Positions 36,328 to 45,339 of a DNA stretch of 64,000 bases are shown in pieces. The number at the start of each line of letters is the position of its first letter. The first letter of the stretch is position 1. The notes beneath the pieces are model-generated. The model did not search any database, had not been told where the DNA came from, and saw nothing but the letters and a program-made list of their open reading frames with translations. Position numbers and translations under genes: made by a program. Source of the stretch: Pseudonocardia lacus (GTDB taxonomy: Bacteria > Actinomycetota > Actinomycetes > Mycobacteriales > Pseudonocardiaceae); assembly GCF_018531445.1 (NCBI RefSeq), contig NZ_JAHDTH010000005.1, forward strand, positions 1 to 64,000, given 5' to 3'.

Positions 36328-37116
36328 TCAGCGCTGCCGGGTCGGTCGGACGATGACCTCGTTGACGTCGACGTCGGCCGGTTGGTCGATCGCGAAGCCG
36401 ACGGCCCGGGCGATGGCGTCCGGAGCGATCGCGTTCGCGCGGTAGGTGCGCATCGCCGCGGCCGCACCCGGGTCGGTGATGCTGTCGGCGAGCTCGGAGT
36501 CGACGACCCCGGGGCTGACGGTGGTGACCCGGATCGACGGATCGGACTCCTGGCGCAGGCCCTCGGTGATCGCCCAGGCGGCGTACTTGGAGGCCGAGTA
36601 CACCGCCGAGGTCGGCACGACCTGGTGGGCGCCGATGCTCGCGATCGTCACGAAGTGACCGGATCCCTGGTCGGCGAAGACCGGGAGGGCGGCCGCTATC
36701 CCGTGCAACAGGCCCCGGACGTTCACGTCGATCATCCGGTCCCACTCGTCGACCAGGAGCGAGTCCAGCCGCGACAGGGGCATGACCCCGGCGTTGTTGA
36801 CGAACACGTCGACCCTCCCGAACCGTCGGCGGGCGCCGTCCACGAACGCCGCGACACTCGCCCGCTCGGTCACGTCGAGTTCGAGGGGATGCAGGCTGCC
36901 GCCCGACCGGGTCGCCGCTCCGGCCGTGCGGTCGGCGAGGGCCCGCAGGTGACCGGTGCGGCGTGCGCCGGCGACCACGTGGTGGCCCTCTGCGACCAGC
37001 CGGGTGGCGATGCCCTCGCCGATCCCGCTGCTGGCACCGGTCACGAGCACCACCTTGCGGTCGACCGGATCGTTCTGGCTCGTCTGGCTCGTCTGGTTCG
37101 GCTGGTTCGGCTGCAT
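36328..37116 (-). CDS. SDR family oxidoreductase paired with an MmyB regulator
   Basis: A 262-residue SDR: TGASSGIG, GARR after strand two (NADP preference), NNAGVMPLS, IASIGAHQ with the catalytic Ser, and YSASK. A Gln/Asn/Ser/Thr-rich N-terminal leader (MQPNQPNQTSQTSQND) is encoded by four 9-bp units at 37075-37110 and looks disordered. ATG 37116 is chosen; GTG 37146 is also open. Head-to-head arrangement with the MmyB regulator at 37218 is typical for this pair in actinomycetes, so the regulator likely controls this gene. Confidence 0.87.
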   Translation of the reverse strand: MQPNQPNQTSQTSQNDPVDRKVVLVTGASSGIGEGIATRLVAEGHHVVAGARRTGHLRALADRTAGAATRSGGSLHPLELDVTERASVAAFVDGARRRFGRVDVFVNNAGVMPLSRLDSLLVDEWDRMIDVNVRGLLHGIAAALPVFADQGSGHFVTIASIGAHQVVPTSAVYSASKYAAWAITEGLRQESDPSIRVTTVSPGVVDSELADSITDPGAAAAMRTYRANAIAPDAIARAVGFAIDQPADVDVNEVIVRPTRQR

Positions 37117-37217
37117 GACCGGGATGCTCGTCGCGGCGGCGTGCACGTGGCAGGCCGCTGCGTTCCGGGGAGCGCTGCACCCACCTTCACGGCCTCGGCG
37201 CTCTCTAACCTGGACCC

Positions 37218-38048
37218 ATGCCTCCGTCGGAACTGGGCGCCTACATCAGCGCCCGCCGCGCACAGGTGAGACCCGCCGACGTCAACCTGCCCAGCTCCGG
37301 TCGCCGCCGGGTGGCGGGCCTGCGCCGCGAAGAGGTCGCGATGCTGGCCGGTATCAGCGTCGACTACTACACGCGCCTGGAACAGGGCCGGGAGCGGTTC
37401 CCGTCGGCGCAGGTGGTCGACGCGCTCGGCGTCGCGCTGCGGCTCGACGAGGACAGCCGCCAGCACCTGTTCCGCCTGGCCGGGCAGAGCCCGCGGTCGC
37501 GGACCGCCGCCGTCAGCGAGCACGTCGATCCGAACCTGCTGCAGCTCATGGACGCCTGGCCGAGCAACCCGGCCGTCGTCTACAACCGGGCCTACGACGT
37601 GCTGGCGTCCAACCCCATCGCGGACGCGCTCTTCCATTCCTGGTCGCACTCGCGGAACCTCATGCACGTGGTCTTCACCGACCCCGCTGCCCGCAGCTTC
37701 TACCAGGACTGGCACGACGTCGCGCGCAACTCGGTCGCCGGGTTCCGGCTCGCCCACGGCCAGGCTCCCGACGACCCACGGACCCAGCAGGTACTGGCGG
37801 AACTGCTCGCCGCCAGCCCGGAGTTCGCCCGGCTGTGGGCCGCCCACGACGCCCGCAGCAAGGCCATGGAGCGCAAGCGCCTCCGCCACCGCGAGGTCGG
37901 GCCGTTGACCCTGACCATGCAGACCTTCGACGTCCGGTCGAGCCCCGGCCAGGAACTCGTCGTCTACCACGCCGAGCCGGGTTCCCCGAGCAGCGAGTCC
38001 CTGGCCCTGCTCGGTTCGTTGAGCGCGAGGTCGCACCTGGGCGCCTGA
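37218..38048 (+). CDS. XRE-type regulator of the MmyB family
   Basis: A 276-residue regulator: long MmyB-type helix-turn-helix (LGAYISARRAQVRPADVNLPSSGRRRVAGLRREEVAMLAGISVDYYTRLEQGRERFPSAQVVDALGVAL) and the MmyB ligand-binding domain (LLQLMDAWPSNPAVVYNRAYDVLASNPIADALF ... NLMHVVFTDPAARSFYQDW ... GPLTLTMQTFDVRSSPGQELVVYHAEPGS). It starts at ATG 37218, with 101 bp to the divergent SDR. This belongs to a different MmyB branch from the protein at 10889, which has a shorter helix-turn-helix. Confidence 0.9.
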   Translation: MPPSELGAYISARRAQVRPADVNLPSSGRRRVAGLRREEVAMLAGISVDYYTRLEQGRERFPSAQVVDALGVALRLDEDSRQHLFRLAGQSPRSRTAAVSEHVDPNLLQLMDAWPSNPAVVYNRAYDVLASNPIADALFHSWSHSRNLMHVVFTDPAARSFYQDWHDVARNSVAGFRLAHGQAPDDPRTQQVLAELLAASPEFARLWAAHDARSKAMERKRLRHREVGPLTLTMQTFDVRSSPGQELVVYHAEPGSPSSESLALLGSLSARSHLGA

Positions 38049-38105
38049 CGAACGACAGCGCTGGTCCAGCCGTAGCTCTCGCAGCCTCGCGGTTCCCCCC
38101 GCCGC

Positions 38106-38447
38106 TCACCCGCCGGAACGTCGACGCGCCCGCGCGCCCGCGACCGTCGTCCCGACCACGAGCCCCGCCCCCGCGACCACCGCCAGCACCAGGTACGGCC
38201 GCTGCCCCGGCTTGGCCCGCTCCGACTCGACCTGCTCGGCCACCAGCTTCTCGTACGACCCGCTGGAGCTCGCGTCGGTGCTGATGCAGACGTCGCCGGG
38301 ACCCATCCGTTGGCCGTCGCACTCGATGTTCGTCGGGTCGCCGGTGAGGAACGTCCCCACCAGGAAGAACAGGCCGCCCACCAGGAGCAGCACCCCCAGG
38401 CTCCGCAGCGCCCCGCGCCCCTCACCACGCGATGTGGTCCCACTCAT
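38106..38447 (-). CDS. Small membrane protein with two helices and a Cys-bearing exterior loop
   Basis: A 113-residue protein of unknown function. Two hydrophobic helices are clear (LRSLGVLLLVGGLFFLVGTFL and YLVLAVVAGAGLVVGTTVAG). The segment between them, probably outside the cell, contains CDGQRMGPGDVC, two Cys that could form a disulphide, and then a Ser/Glu-rich linker. The Arg-rich C-terminus (ARARRRSGG) should be cytoplasmic. ATG 38447 is preceded by a G-run. It resembles small hypothetical proteins common in actinomycetes; no enzymatic motif is seen. Confidence 0.65.
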   Translation of the reverse strand: MSGTTSRGEGRGALRSLGVLLLVGGLFFLVGTFLTGDPTNIECDGQRMGPGDVCISTDASSSGSYEKLVAEQVESERAKPGQRPYLVLAVVAGAGLVVGTTVAGARARRRSGG

Positions 38448-38700
38448 CGATCCGCCCCCCGCTCGGCTCCGACGTACCGCTCCCCCACGGACGGCAGCAC
38501 CCGCCACACGGGTGTCCCGCCTGCAGTGGGTAGCTCACGCGGCGAACGGTAGTGCGCGGCGCGGGTGGCCGTCCGCGGAAACGAGCGAATGGCAAGAATC
38601 GCGCGGAATTGGCGTTGTCGGCCCTCGCGGCCAGTGCGTTCCGGAGTGTTGACTGGCCGAACGGCGGGCTTTCGGGGACACCCGCCATGAGGAGGAGCGA

Positions 38701-38973
38701 ATGAGTATCGGATTGAGGACATCGACACGTCGGTTCGCGGCGCGGGCCGGCGCCACGGCCGCGCTCGGCCTGGCGCTCACCGCCGTGGTGACCGCGCCGG
38801 CGACCGCCGCGGAGGCCGGCATCATCACGAAGTGGTTCGGCCGCGACTACCCGACCCTCGCCACCTGCGACCAGCAGGGGGCGAACGCGATGTCCCGCGA
38901 GCACGCCGACGGGTGGAACTGCCTCCGGTACAGCGACGGCAAGTGGGACGGCTACATCTACTGGATGACGTGA
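38701..38973 (+). CDS. Small secreted protein
   Basis: A 90-residue precursor. A twin-Arg-free Sec signal peptide is evident: basic start (TSTRRFAARAG), hydrophobic core ATAALGLALTAVVTAPATA and a likely cleavage after ATAA. The mature 50 or so residues (EAGIITKWFGRDYPTLATCDQQGANAMSREHADGWNCLRYSDGKWDGYIYWMT) are rich in aromatics with two Cys, suggesting one disulphide. A strong GAGGAG lies 5 bp before ATG 38701. The function is unknown; its size and Trp/Tyr content recall small actinomycete exported proteins. Confidence 0.75.
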   Translation: MSIGLRTSTRRFAARAGATAALGLALTAVVTAPATAAEAGIITKWFGRDYPTLATCDQQGANAMSREHADGWNCLRYSDGKWDGYIYWMT

Positions 38974-39323
38974 CGCCCATCGGGTGATGCCCGCCGCCGG
39001 AGCCGCCGGTGGCCACGACGACGATCAGGTGGCTCCGGGGCGACGGCGGTGGCATCAGCTGCGTGGGCCCAGAAACCTCGGAATGCGAGGAATTCGCTGT
39101 CGCTTCTGTGCGAGACCGGCGAACCGGCTCCTTCGTAGCGTGATCGCGACGCGCCGGGGAACGGCGCCGGGAATCATTCCCGCGAGCAGCCGAAGTCATG
39201 CTCGACGGCACGTACGGCGACGGCGTGCTCGTCATCAACCACCCAGCGGTTCACCCGGGATGTCCGGTGGATGTCCGGTCGGTTGCCTGGCCGCGCACCG
39301 GGGCTCTGGACAGGCTCAGGGTC
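38974..39323. other. Intergenic stretch before the GlxA-type regulator
   Basis: 350 bp with no convincing gene, although a frame into the regulator is open from 39198. A short hairpin CCTCG/CGAGG (39076-39090) and several GC-rich dyads are present; one of them may end the secreted-protein transcript. Confidence 0.4.
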
Positions 39324-40376
39324 GTGAACGACACGGCTCACCGGTCGGACGCCCGATGCGGCCCCGTCCAGCGGATCGTCGGACTGGTCGCCGCGGAGTC
39401 GGCCTCCGAGCTCGAACTGGCGATCGTGGCCTCGGTGTTCGGCCCGGACCACTCGGTCGCACCCCGCAGCGGCGACGCCGGCCGGCGGTACGAGCTGCGG
39501 GTGTGCGCGGCGGGACCCGGCACCGTGGCGCTCCGGTCGGGATTCTCGGTGACCGCCTCCCACGGGCTCGACGGACTGGCCGAGGCCGACACCGTCGTCA
39601 TCCCGAACGGCGTCCAGCTCACGGACGGGTGGGTGCAGGCCCTGCGGGACGCGCTGCACCGGGTCCACGGCCGCGGCGGGCGGATCGTCGCGTTGGGCTC
39701 GGGCGTCGTCGTGCTCGATGTCGCCGGGCTCCTCCCGGTCCGCGGCGCCACCACCCACTGGGCGGTGGCGCAGGACCGCCGCCACCGGGACCTGCGGCTC
39801 GACGCGTCCGCGCTCTACGCCCAGTCCGGCCGGGTGATCACCGCGGCCGGCGCCGCCGCGACCCTCGACCTGTGCCTCGACCTGGTCCGGCAGGACCACG
39901 GCGCCACCGTCGCCGGTGACCTCGCCCGCAGGGTCCTGGCCGCACCGCACCGGGCGGGTGGGGTCCCGCAGAACAGCCGACCGTTCGCCGCCGCCAGCAA
40001 GGGGCTCGGTGAGCTGCTGGTGTGGGCGACCGAGCGGCTCGACCAGCCGCTGTCGCTCGCCGAGCTGGCCCGGGCCGCCAACGTGAGCTCGCGGACGCTG
40101 GCCCGCCGGTTCCACGCCGCCCTGGGGACCAGCCCGGCGCGCTGGCTGCTCACCCAGCGCATCCGGCTCGCCCAGGAACTGCTGGAGACGACCGGGCACT
40201 CGATCGACCGCATCGCCAGGCTCAGCGGCCTGGGCAGCGCGAGCAACCTGCGCCGGCAGTTCATCCAGATCGCCGGGGAATCGCCGCGCGACTACCGGCG
40301 CCGGTTCCTGGCCGCGGTGCCGGACCCGACCGGCGGCCACGGCGTCGACGCCGAGCCCCACCTCGTCGGCTCATGA
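39324..40376 (+). CDS. GlxA family transcriptional regulator (DJ-1/PfpI domain plus AraC helix-turn-helix)
   Basis: About 350 residues. The first 200 form a DJ-1/PfpI-like domain (RIVGLVAAESASELELAIVASVFG ... LAEADTVVIPNG ... VHGRGGRIVALGSGVVVLDVAGLLPVRGATTHWA ... VITAAGAAATLDLCLDLV). The usual nucleophile-elbow Cys is Ser here (ALGSG). The last 100 residues hold two AraC helix-turn-helices (QPLSLAELARAANVSSRTLARRFHAALGTSPARWL and GHSIDRIARLSGLGSASNLRRQFIQ). GTG 39324 is my start because homology begins 15 codons later; ATG 39198 is in frame. The effector is unknown. Confidence 0.83.
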   Translation: MNDTAHRSDARCGPVQRIVGLVAAESASELELAIVASVFGPDHSVAPRSGDAGRRYELRVCAAGPGTVALRSGFSVTASHGLDGLAEADTVVIPNGVQLTDGWVQALRDALHRVHGRGGRIVALGSGVVVLDVAGLLPVRGATTHWAVAQDRRHRDLRLDASALYAQSGRVITAAGAAATLDLCLDLVRQDHGATVAGDLARRVLAAPHRAGGVPQNSRPFAAASKGLGELLVWATERLDQPLSLAELARAANVSSRTLARRFHAALGTSPARWLLTQRIRLAQELLETTGHSIDRIARLSGLGSASNLRRQFIQIAGESPRDYRRRFLAAVPDPTGGHGVDAEPHLVGS

Positions 40377-40466
40377 CGATCCGGCCGGCGTTCCCGCCTC
40401 GTCCGACCCCACCGCGCGATCCGGAACCTCAGGCGGCCCCATCGGGTCGAACTGATCCGGTGTCTC

Positions 40467-40485
40467 CTCCCGGGACCACCGGGAG
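40467..40485. terminator. Hairpin after the GlxA-type regulator
   Basis: CTCCCGG (40467-40473) and CCGGGAG (40479-40485) around a 5-nt loop, 91 bp after the stop. The rest of 40377-40634 carries the promoter of the next gene; a TAGTGT hexamer lies about 25-30 bp before its start. Confidence 0.4.
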
Positions 40486-40634
40486 CCCGGATACGGCCAT
40501 GAACCGCCCGGTTCCTGCCGCACAGCGGCGGCCCGGCACGTCGTCGGCCCCCGGCGACCGGGCGATCCACGCCCCGCCACGCTGTCGCCGCGCACGGATA
40601 GTGTCATCGGCAGCACACCTTCGGGGGGAGGGCG

Positions 40635-43205
40635 ATGCAGTCGGAACCACCGGGCGGCGCGGATCCGTCGACCCTGCTGCGCGCGTGGCGGGAACGGGCG
40701 CTGCTCACGCAGGAGGAGCTCGCCGAGCGCGCGGGCGTGAGTGCCCGCACCATCCGCAGGCTGGAGAACGGGCCCGGCGTGCGGCCGCAGGGGGCGACGC
40801 TGCGGCGGCTCGCCGACGTCCTCGACCTGACCGACGCCGAGCGCACCGCCCTGCGCGGGGTACCGCGCGCGCGTGGCGCCGGGCCGGGTACGCCGCGGCA
40901 CGTGGACGTCCTCGCCGAGCTCCGGGCCGACGCCGCGGAGCACCCGCTGGACGAGCGCGTCGCGGGTCGGCTCGTCCTCGCGCTGCACCGGGCCGGGCGG
41001 GAGGCGGAGGCGCTGCAGGCGTACCGGTCCACCCGGGATGCCCTGCGCGCGGAGCTGGGGCTGGAGCCGGGCGCCGAGCTGGAGCGGCTGCACCGGCGCA
41101 TCCTCGGCGAGGAGGAGGGCACCTCGGACCGCGACGGTCCCGTCGACGTCCCCCGGCAGCTCCCGGCGGACGTGCGCACCTTCACCGGCCGCGCCCGGCA
41201 GCTCGCCCGGCTGCACGACCTGCACCGCAGCGGTGCGGCGCCCGGGAGGCCGGTCGTGGTCGCGGTGAACGGGACGGCCGGGGTGGGGAAGACGGCACTG
41301 GTGGTCCACTTCGCGCACCAGGTCGCCGACCGGTTCCCGGACGGGCAGCTCTACCTCGAACTGCGGGGACACGCGTCGGCGCCGCCGATCTCCACCCCCG
41401 AGGCGCTCGGTCAGCTGCTGCGCGGTCTCGGGTCACCGCCCGATCGCATCCCGGCGGACGAGCGGGAGCTCGCCGCCCGGTACCGCTCGGCGCTGGCCGG
41501 GAAGCGGGTGCTGGTCGTCCTGGACGACGCCCGCTCCGAGGACCAGGTGCGCCGGCTGCTGCCCGGCGGCTCCGGGAGCACGGTACTGATCACCAGCCGG
41601 CGGGAGCTCACCGCACTGGACGACGTGGCGCACGTCCGCCTCGACGTGCTCACGGTGGAGGAGGCGCACGCCCTGTTCGCCGAGCCCGTCGGAAGCGACC
41701 GGGCCGAGGTCGAGCCCGCGGCGGCGGCAGCGGTCGTCGACATGTGCGCCCGGCTGCCGCTGGCGCTGCGCCTGGCCGGCGCCCGGCTGGCCGCGCGCCC
41801 GAGCTGGACCGTCGCCGCGCTGGCCGACCGCCTCGCCGACGAGGACCGCCGCCTCGGCGAGCTCGCCGTGGGCGACCGGGCGGTCCGCGCGGGCTTCGCG
41901 GTCAGCTACCGGGCCCTCGTCGCCGGGGACGACGTCGACCGCGCCGCGGCGCGGATGTTCCGGCTCCTCGGCGCGGTGGACTGGGTCGACCTGAGCGTCC
42001 CCGCGGCCGCCGCGCTGCTCGACGCCCACCAGGACGACGCCACCGACGCGCTCGAACGTCTCGTCGACGACCGGATGGTGGACTCGCCCCGGCCGGGCCG
42101 CTACGACACGCACGACCTCCTGCGCCTGTACGCGCGCGAGCTCGCCCGGACCGACGGAGACGGCGGCGACAACGGAGACGGCGGAGACGACGCGCTGAGC
42201 CGGCTGCTGCACTGCTACCTCGACGCCGCGGGCCAGGCCAACCTCCTGATCAACCCGATCAGCCGGCACCAACCCGAGCCTTCGGACAAGGAGCTGGCGG
42301 GGCGCTTCGTCCTCGCGTCGCACGCCGAGGCGTGGGCCTGGGTCGCCGCGGAGCGCGAGAACCTCATCGCGCTCGCCCGCCAGGCGCTCGACGGTCCCGA
42401 CGACACCGCTCGGCTGGCCGTCCGGCTCACGGCCGCGCTGAACCGCCCGTTCGACCTCATCGGGCACTGGAGCGACATCGTCGTGGTGCGGGAGCTCGCC
42501 GCGGCGGCCGCGCACCGACTCGGCGATGCGGTCGAGGCGGCGTTCGCCGAGACCGACATCGGCTGGACCTGCGTCCGGCTGGGCGCGGCCGACCGTGCGA
42601 TGGCCGCCACCCGACGCGCTCTCGCCGTGTGGCGGGAGACCGGCGACCGGCGCAGCGAGCAGGCGTGCCTCAACATCCTCGGTTACGCACTGCGGCAGCT
42701 CGACCGGCTCCCCGAGGCCGTCGACTGCCTCACCTCCGCCTACACCATCTGCATCGAGATCGGGCACCGCTACGGCCAAGCCGCGACCCTGAACCACCTC
42801 GGGCTCATCCACCAGCGCCTGTCCCGGTTCCCCGAGGCCATCCGGTGCCACACCCGCGCCGCGCAGATCAACCGGGAGATCGAGGACCCCAGCGGTGAGG
42901 CCGTCGCCCTGGCGAACCTCGGCTGGACCAGGCACCGGGCCGGCGACCACGACGCCGCGCTGGCCCACTTCCACGAGGGCCGCGCCATCGCCCAGCGCGT
43001 CGGCGACAGCTACCAGGACGCCGAGGCCCTGTGGGGCCTGGGCGACGCCCACCACGCGCTGGGCGACCACGACCGGGCGCGGGCCTTCTGGCGCAGATCG
43101 GTCGCGCTGCTCGGCGAGATCGGAGCGCTCGACGCCGCCGAGGCCGAGGCGCTGAGCCGGCAGCCGGTACCCGGCACCCCCGCGATCATCCGGCACAACA
43201 CCTGA
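40635..43205 (+). CDS. XRE-NB-ARC-TPR regulator with a BTAD-like domain (AfsR-like)
   Basis: An 856-residue multidomain regulator. Order: XRE helix-turn-helix (residues 12-70, LLRAWRERALLTQEELAERAGVSARTIRRLENG), a BTAD-like block (90-155, LALHRAGREAEALQAYRSTRDALRAELGLEPGAELERLHRRIL), an NB-ARC ATPase (Walker A NGTAGVGKTAL near 215; Walker B VLVVLDDA; RNBS-like TVLITSRREL; GLPL-like RLPLALRLAGARLA) and C-terminal TPR repeats (600-830). It resembles AfsR with the SARP winged helix replaced by an XRE domain. ATG 40635 has a G-rich ribosome site. The target is not evident; STAND ATPases of this kind switch on after ligand binding. Confidence 0.87.
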   Translation: MQSEPPGGADPSTLLRAWRERALLTQEELAERAGVSARTIRRLENGPGVRPQGATLRRLADVLDLTDAERTALRGVPRARGAGPGTPRHVDVLAELRADAAEHPLDERVAGRLVLALHRAGREAEALQAYRSTRDALRAELGLEPGAELERLHRRILGEEEGTSDRDGPVDVPRQLPADVRTFTGRARQLARLHDLHRSGAAPGRPVVVAVNGTAGVGKTALVVHFAHQVADRFPDGQLYLELRGHASAPPISTPEALGQLLRGLGSPPDRIPADERELAARYRSALAGKRVLVVLDDARSEDQVRRLLPGGSGSTVLITSRRELTALDDVAHVRLDVLTVEEAHALFAEPVGSDRAEVEPAAAAAVVDMCARLPLALRLAGARLAARPSWTVAALADRLADEDRRLGELAVGDRAVRAGFAVSYRALVAGDDVDRAAARMFRLLGAVDWVDLSVPAAAALLDAHQDDATDALERLVDDRMVDSPRPGRYDTHDLLRLYARELARTDGDGGDNGDGGDDALSRLLHCYLDAAGQANLLINPISRHQPEPSDKELAGRFVLASHAEAWAWVAAERENLIALARQALDGPDDTARLAVRLTAALNRPFDLIGHWSDIVVVRELAAAAAHRLGDAVEAAFAETDIGWTCVRLGAADRAMAATRRALAVWRETGDRRSEQACLNILGYALRQLDRLPEAVDCLTSAYTICIEIGHRYGQAATLNHLGLIHQRLSRFPEAIRCHTRAAQINREIEDPSGEAVALANLGWTRHRAGDHDAALAHFHEGRAIAQRVGDSYQDAEALWGLGDAHHALGDHDRARAFWRRSVALLGEIGALDAAEAEALSRQPVPGTPAIIRHNT

Positions 43206-43229
43206 GCGCGGGATCGGTGGGATGCCGAC

Positions 43230-43697
43230 CTACCGGGCGTCCTCGTGCTCCGTCCGCTCGTGCGAGCCCTCGATCACCCGCCGGACGACCGCCCTGCACA
43301 GCAGCAGCGTGATGACCAGCAGGGTCACCGCGAAGAACCCGCCGATGCGGACGCGGTCGCCGAAGACGGCGTCCACGACCTCCAGGACGAGGAACTTGCT
43401 CCCGAACGCCACCGCCCACACCAGGACCGCGGCCACGATCCGGCCGAGTGGCCGCGACGCCCGGCGGAAGCGCGCCACCACGAGCTTCTTGGCGATGAGA
43501 ACGACTTCGAGCACGCCCTTGAGCAGGACGGCCGTGAGCAGGGAGAGGGTGAAGGTCTCGCTGACCACCTGCGGGAGGTACTCGATGAACAGGTTGAGCA
43601 CGACCACGTAGACGAAGACGTCGACCAGTGCCGCCGCGGCCCATGGCCGCGCCGGCGCGGCGGCGACGGTCGGCGTCACCGGACGGCTGTCGGTCAC
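43230..43697 (-). CDS. Four-helix membrane protein of unknown function
   Basis: A 155-residue protein with four likely helices (ALVDVFVYVVVLNLFIEYLP; LSLLTAVLLKGVLEVVLIAKKLVV; IVAAVLVWAVAFGSKFLVLEVVDAVF; IGGFFAVTLLVITLLLCRAVV) and a charged, His/Glu-rich tail. GTG 43697 is chosen because sequence before it is Arg/Gly-rich and has no helix; the frame is open to 43811. I see no family signature. It ends 24 bp from the convergent regulator. Confidence 0.6.
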   Translation of the reverse strand: MTDSRPVTPTVAAAPARPWAAAALVDVFVYVVVLNLFIEYLPQVVSETFTLSLLTAVLLKGVLEVVLIAKKLVVARFRRASRPLGRIVAAVLVWAVAFGSKFLVLEVVDAVFGDRVRIGGFFAVTLLVITLLLCRAVVRRVIEGSHERTEHEDAR

Positions 43698-44063
43698 CGG
43701 GCCACGTCCGGTTCGATCTGACCGCGAAACTCTCCTGCCATCGGTTCTCCCGTACGAACGGCCCGCGCCCCGGACGGGGGCCGCGGGGTTGGACTGCCAT
43801 GACGGACCCACCCCTCCCGAGTGGGCCGGCTGCTCCTCGCTGAAGTCCGCGCGCGCACCGCCTCCGGCTGTGGGACGGGTCGGTGTGGATGAGCTCGGTT
43901 CGCGTGCCGGTGTAGGCGTCCCCGACCCGACCGCCCGTGGTGCACACGCTAGGGACCGTCCATCTCCTTCGGCATCGTCCGCCCCGGACGATGCCGGGGG
44001 CGAGTCGACGCCGATGCGTCGGCGACGGGGATGGTGCCGTTCGGACGCGGCGCTCCCGCGCGG
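43698..44063. other. Gap between the membrane protein and the enolase-superfamily gene
   Basis: 366 bp without a credible gene. The promoter of the membrane protein must lie in the left part; the right part has the terminator at 43970-43996. Confidence 0.5.
43970..43996 (-). terminator. Strong hairpin after the enolase-superfamily gene
   Basis: CGGCATCGTCCG (43970-43981) and its exact reverse complement (43985-43996) around a 3-nt loop, 67 bp beyond the stop at 44064. Confidence 0.65.
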
Positions 44064-45221
44064 TCAGCCGTGGAACCCGTCGCGGGCGTTGCCGCGCAGG
44101 TACTCCAGGTCGAAGTCCAGTCCCAGACCGGGTCCCGGGGGCAGCCGCAGCCTGCCCCCGGTGTTGTCCAGCGGAGTGGTGAGGAACTGGTTGTAGCTGC
44201 TCAGGTCGTGGCGGCTGGACTCGATCCGGTAGAAGTTCGGCACCGTGGCCATCACGTGCCCGCCGGCGACCAGGTTGACCGGGCCGGCGGCGTCGTGCGG
44301 CGAGATCGGGACGTAGTAGGCCTCGGCCATGGTGGCGATCTTCTTCAGCTCGGAGATCCCACCGGTCCAGGTCACGTCCGGCATCACGAAGTCGGCCAGC
44401 CGGTTCTCCAGCACCGGGACGAAGTCCCACCGGGTGTGCAACCGCTCGCCGACCGAGATCGGAACGCGCACGCGCTCGCGCACCTGCGCGAGCGCCGGGT
44501 AGCTCTCCGGCGGCACCGGTTCCTCGTACCAGTGGATGTCACCGAGCTCGTCCAGCGCCTGGCCGAGCCGGATGGCGGTCGGCACGTCGAACCGGCCGTG
44601 CGCGTCGATGAGCAGCTCGACATCGGGGCCGGCGGTCCCCCGGACCAGCGCCGTCAGCTCCATCGCCCGCCGCTCGTCGGCCCGGCTCAGCGCGCCGTCG
44701 AGGTACCGGTCCTCGAACGGCGACACCCCGGGCCGGTGCGGGAACGGGTCGAACTTGATCCCGGTGTGGCCGGACCCGACGATCCCGCGGATCTCCTCGA
44801 CGACCCCCTCGGGGGTGTCGAAGCGGCGCTGGTCGGGGTGCGTGTAGATCAGCAGGTCGTCCCGGACACGGCCGCCGAGCAGCTCGCACACCGCAAGGCC
44901 GAGGACCTTGCCGCGGATGTCCCACAGCGCGATGTCGACCGCGCTCACGACGTTCGTGCCCGCCCCACGGCTACCCATGTAGGTGAAGGCCCGGAAGACC
45001 TTGTGCCAGGTGTCCTCGATCCGTGCCGGGTCGCAGCCGACGAGCAGGTCGTTCGCCTGGCGCACCAGCGCCGCGACGCCCCGGTTCGCCGTCGGCGTCG
45101 TGGTGGTGACCTCGCCCCAGCCGCTGATCCCCTCGTCCGTGCGCACCTCCACGAACAGGTACTCGCCCCACCCGGTGCCCGCGGAACCCACCAACCACGG
45201 CACCAGCTCGGTGATCTTCAT
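44064..45221 (-). CDS. Mandelate racemase / muconate lactonizing enzyme family (sugar-acid dehydratase-like)
   Basis: A 385-residue enolase-superfamily enzyme: N-terminal capping domain and TIM barrel. Metal ligands can be placed: Asp206 (LLIDAHGRFD), Glu233 or Glu234 (WYEEP) and Glu259 (SVGERLHTRWDF). His208 and His309 (SPHDAAGPVN) are the likely acid/base pair, and Lys156 lies in GIKFDPF. The pattern fits acid-sugar dehydratases of the galactonate/mannonate-like subgroup rather than muconate cyclases. ATG 45221 has GGAGGGG upstream. The MTHFR-like gene precedes it on the same strand with a 118-bp gap, so co-transcription is possible. Confidence 0.87.
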   Translation of the reverse strand: MKITELVPWLVGSAGTGWGEYLFVEVRTDEGISGWGEVTTTTPTANRGVAALVRQANDLLVGCDPARIEDTWHKVFRAFTYMGSRGAGTNVVSAVDIALWDIRGKVLGLAVCELLGGRVRDDLLIYTHPDQRRFDTPEGVVEEIRGIVGSGHTGIKFDPFPHRPGVSPFEDRYLDGALSRADERRAMELTALVRGTAGPDVELLIDAHGRFDVPTAIRLGQALDELGDIHWYEEPVPPESYPALAQVRERVRVPISVGERLHTRWDFVPVLENRLADFVMPDVTWTGGISELKKIATMAEAYYVPISPHDAAGPVNLVAGGHVMATVPNFYRIESSRHDLSSYNQFLTTPLDNTGGRLRLPPGPGLGLDFDLEYLRGNARDGFHG

Positions 45222-45339
45222 CCGGACCCCTCCCCGCTCGGGACCGAGGCTCCGCCGGCGGGGGTCGTGCGGTCAACAGTCATCTCGACGTGCGGTGAGG
45301 CGGCCGCCGGGGTGGGCACCCGGTGGGCGGCCCGCTCGG

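Noticed and set aside
38974-39323. Extra N-terminal 42 codons for the GlxA-type regulator from ATG 39198
   Set aside because: No resemblance to the family and no ribosome site; conservation begins after GTG 39324.
40635-43205. NB-ARC protein as an anti-phage (Avs-like) defence gene
   Set aside because: No nuclease, TIR or other effector domain; the N-terminal XRE and BTAD-like blocks argue for a transcription factor.
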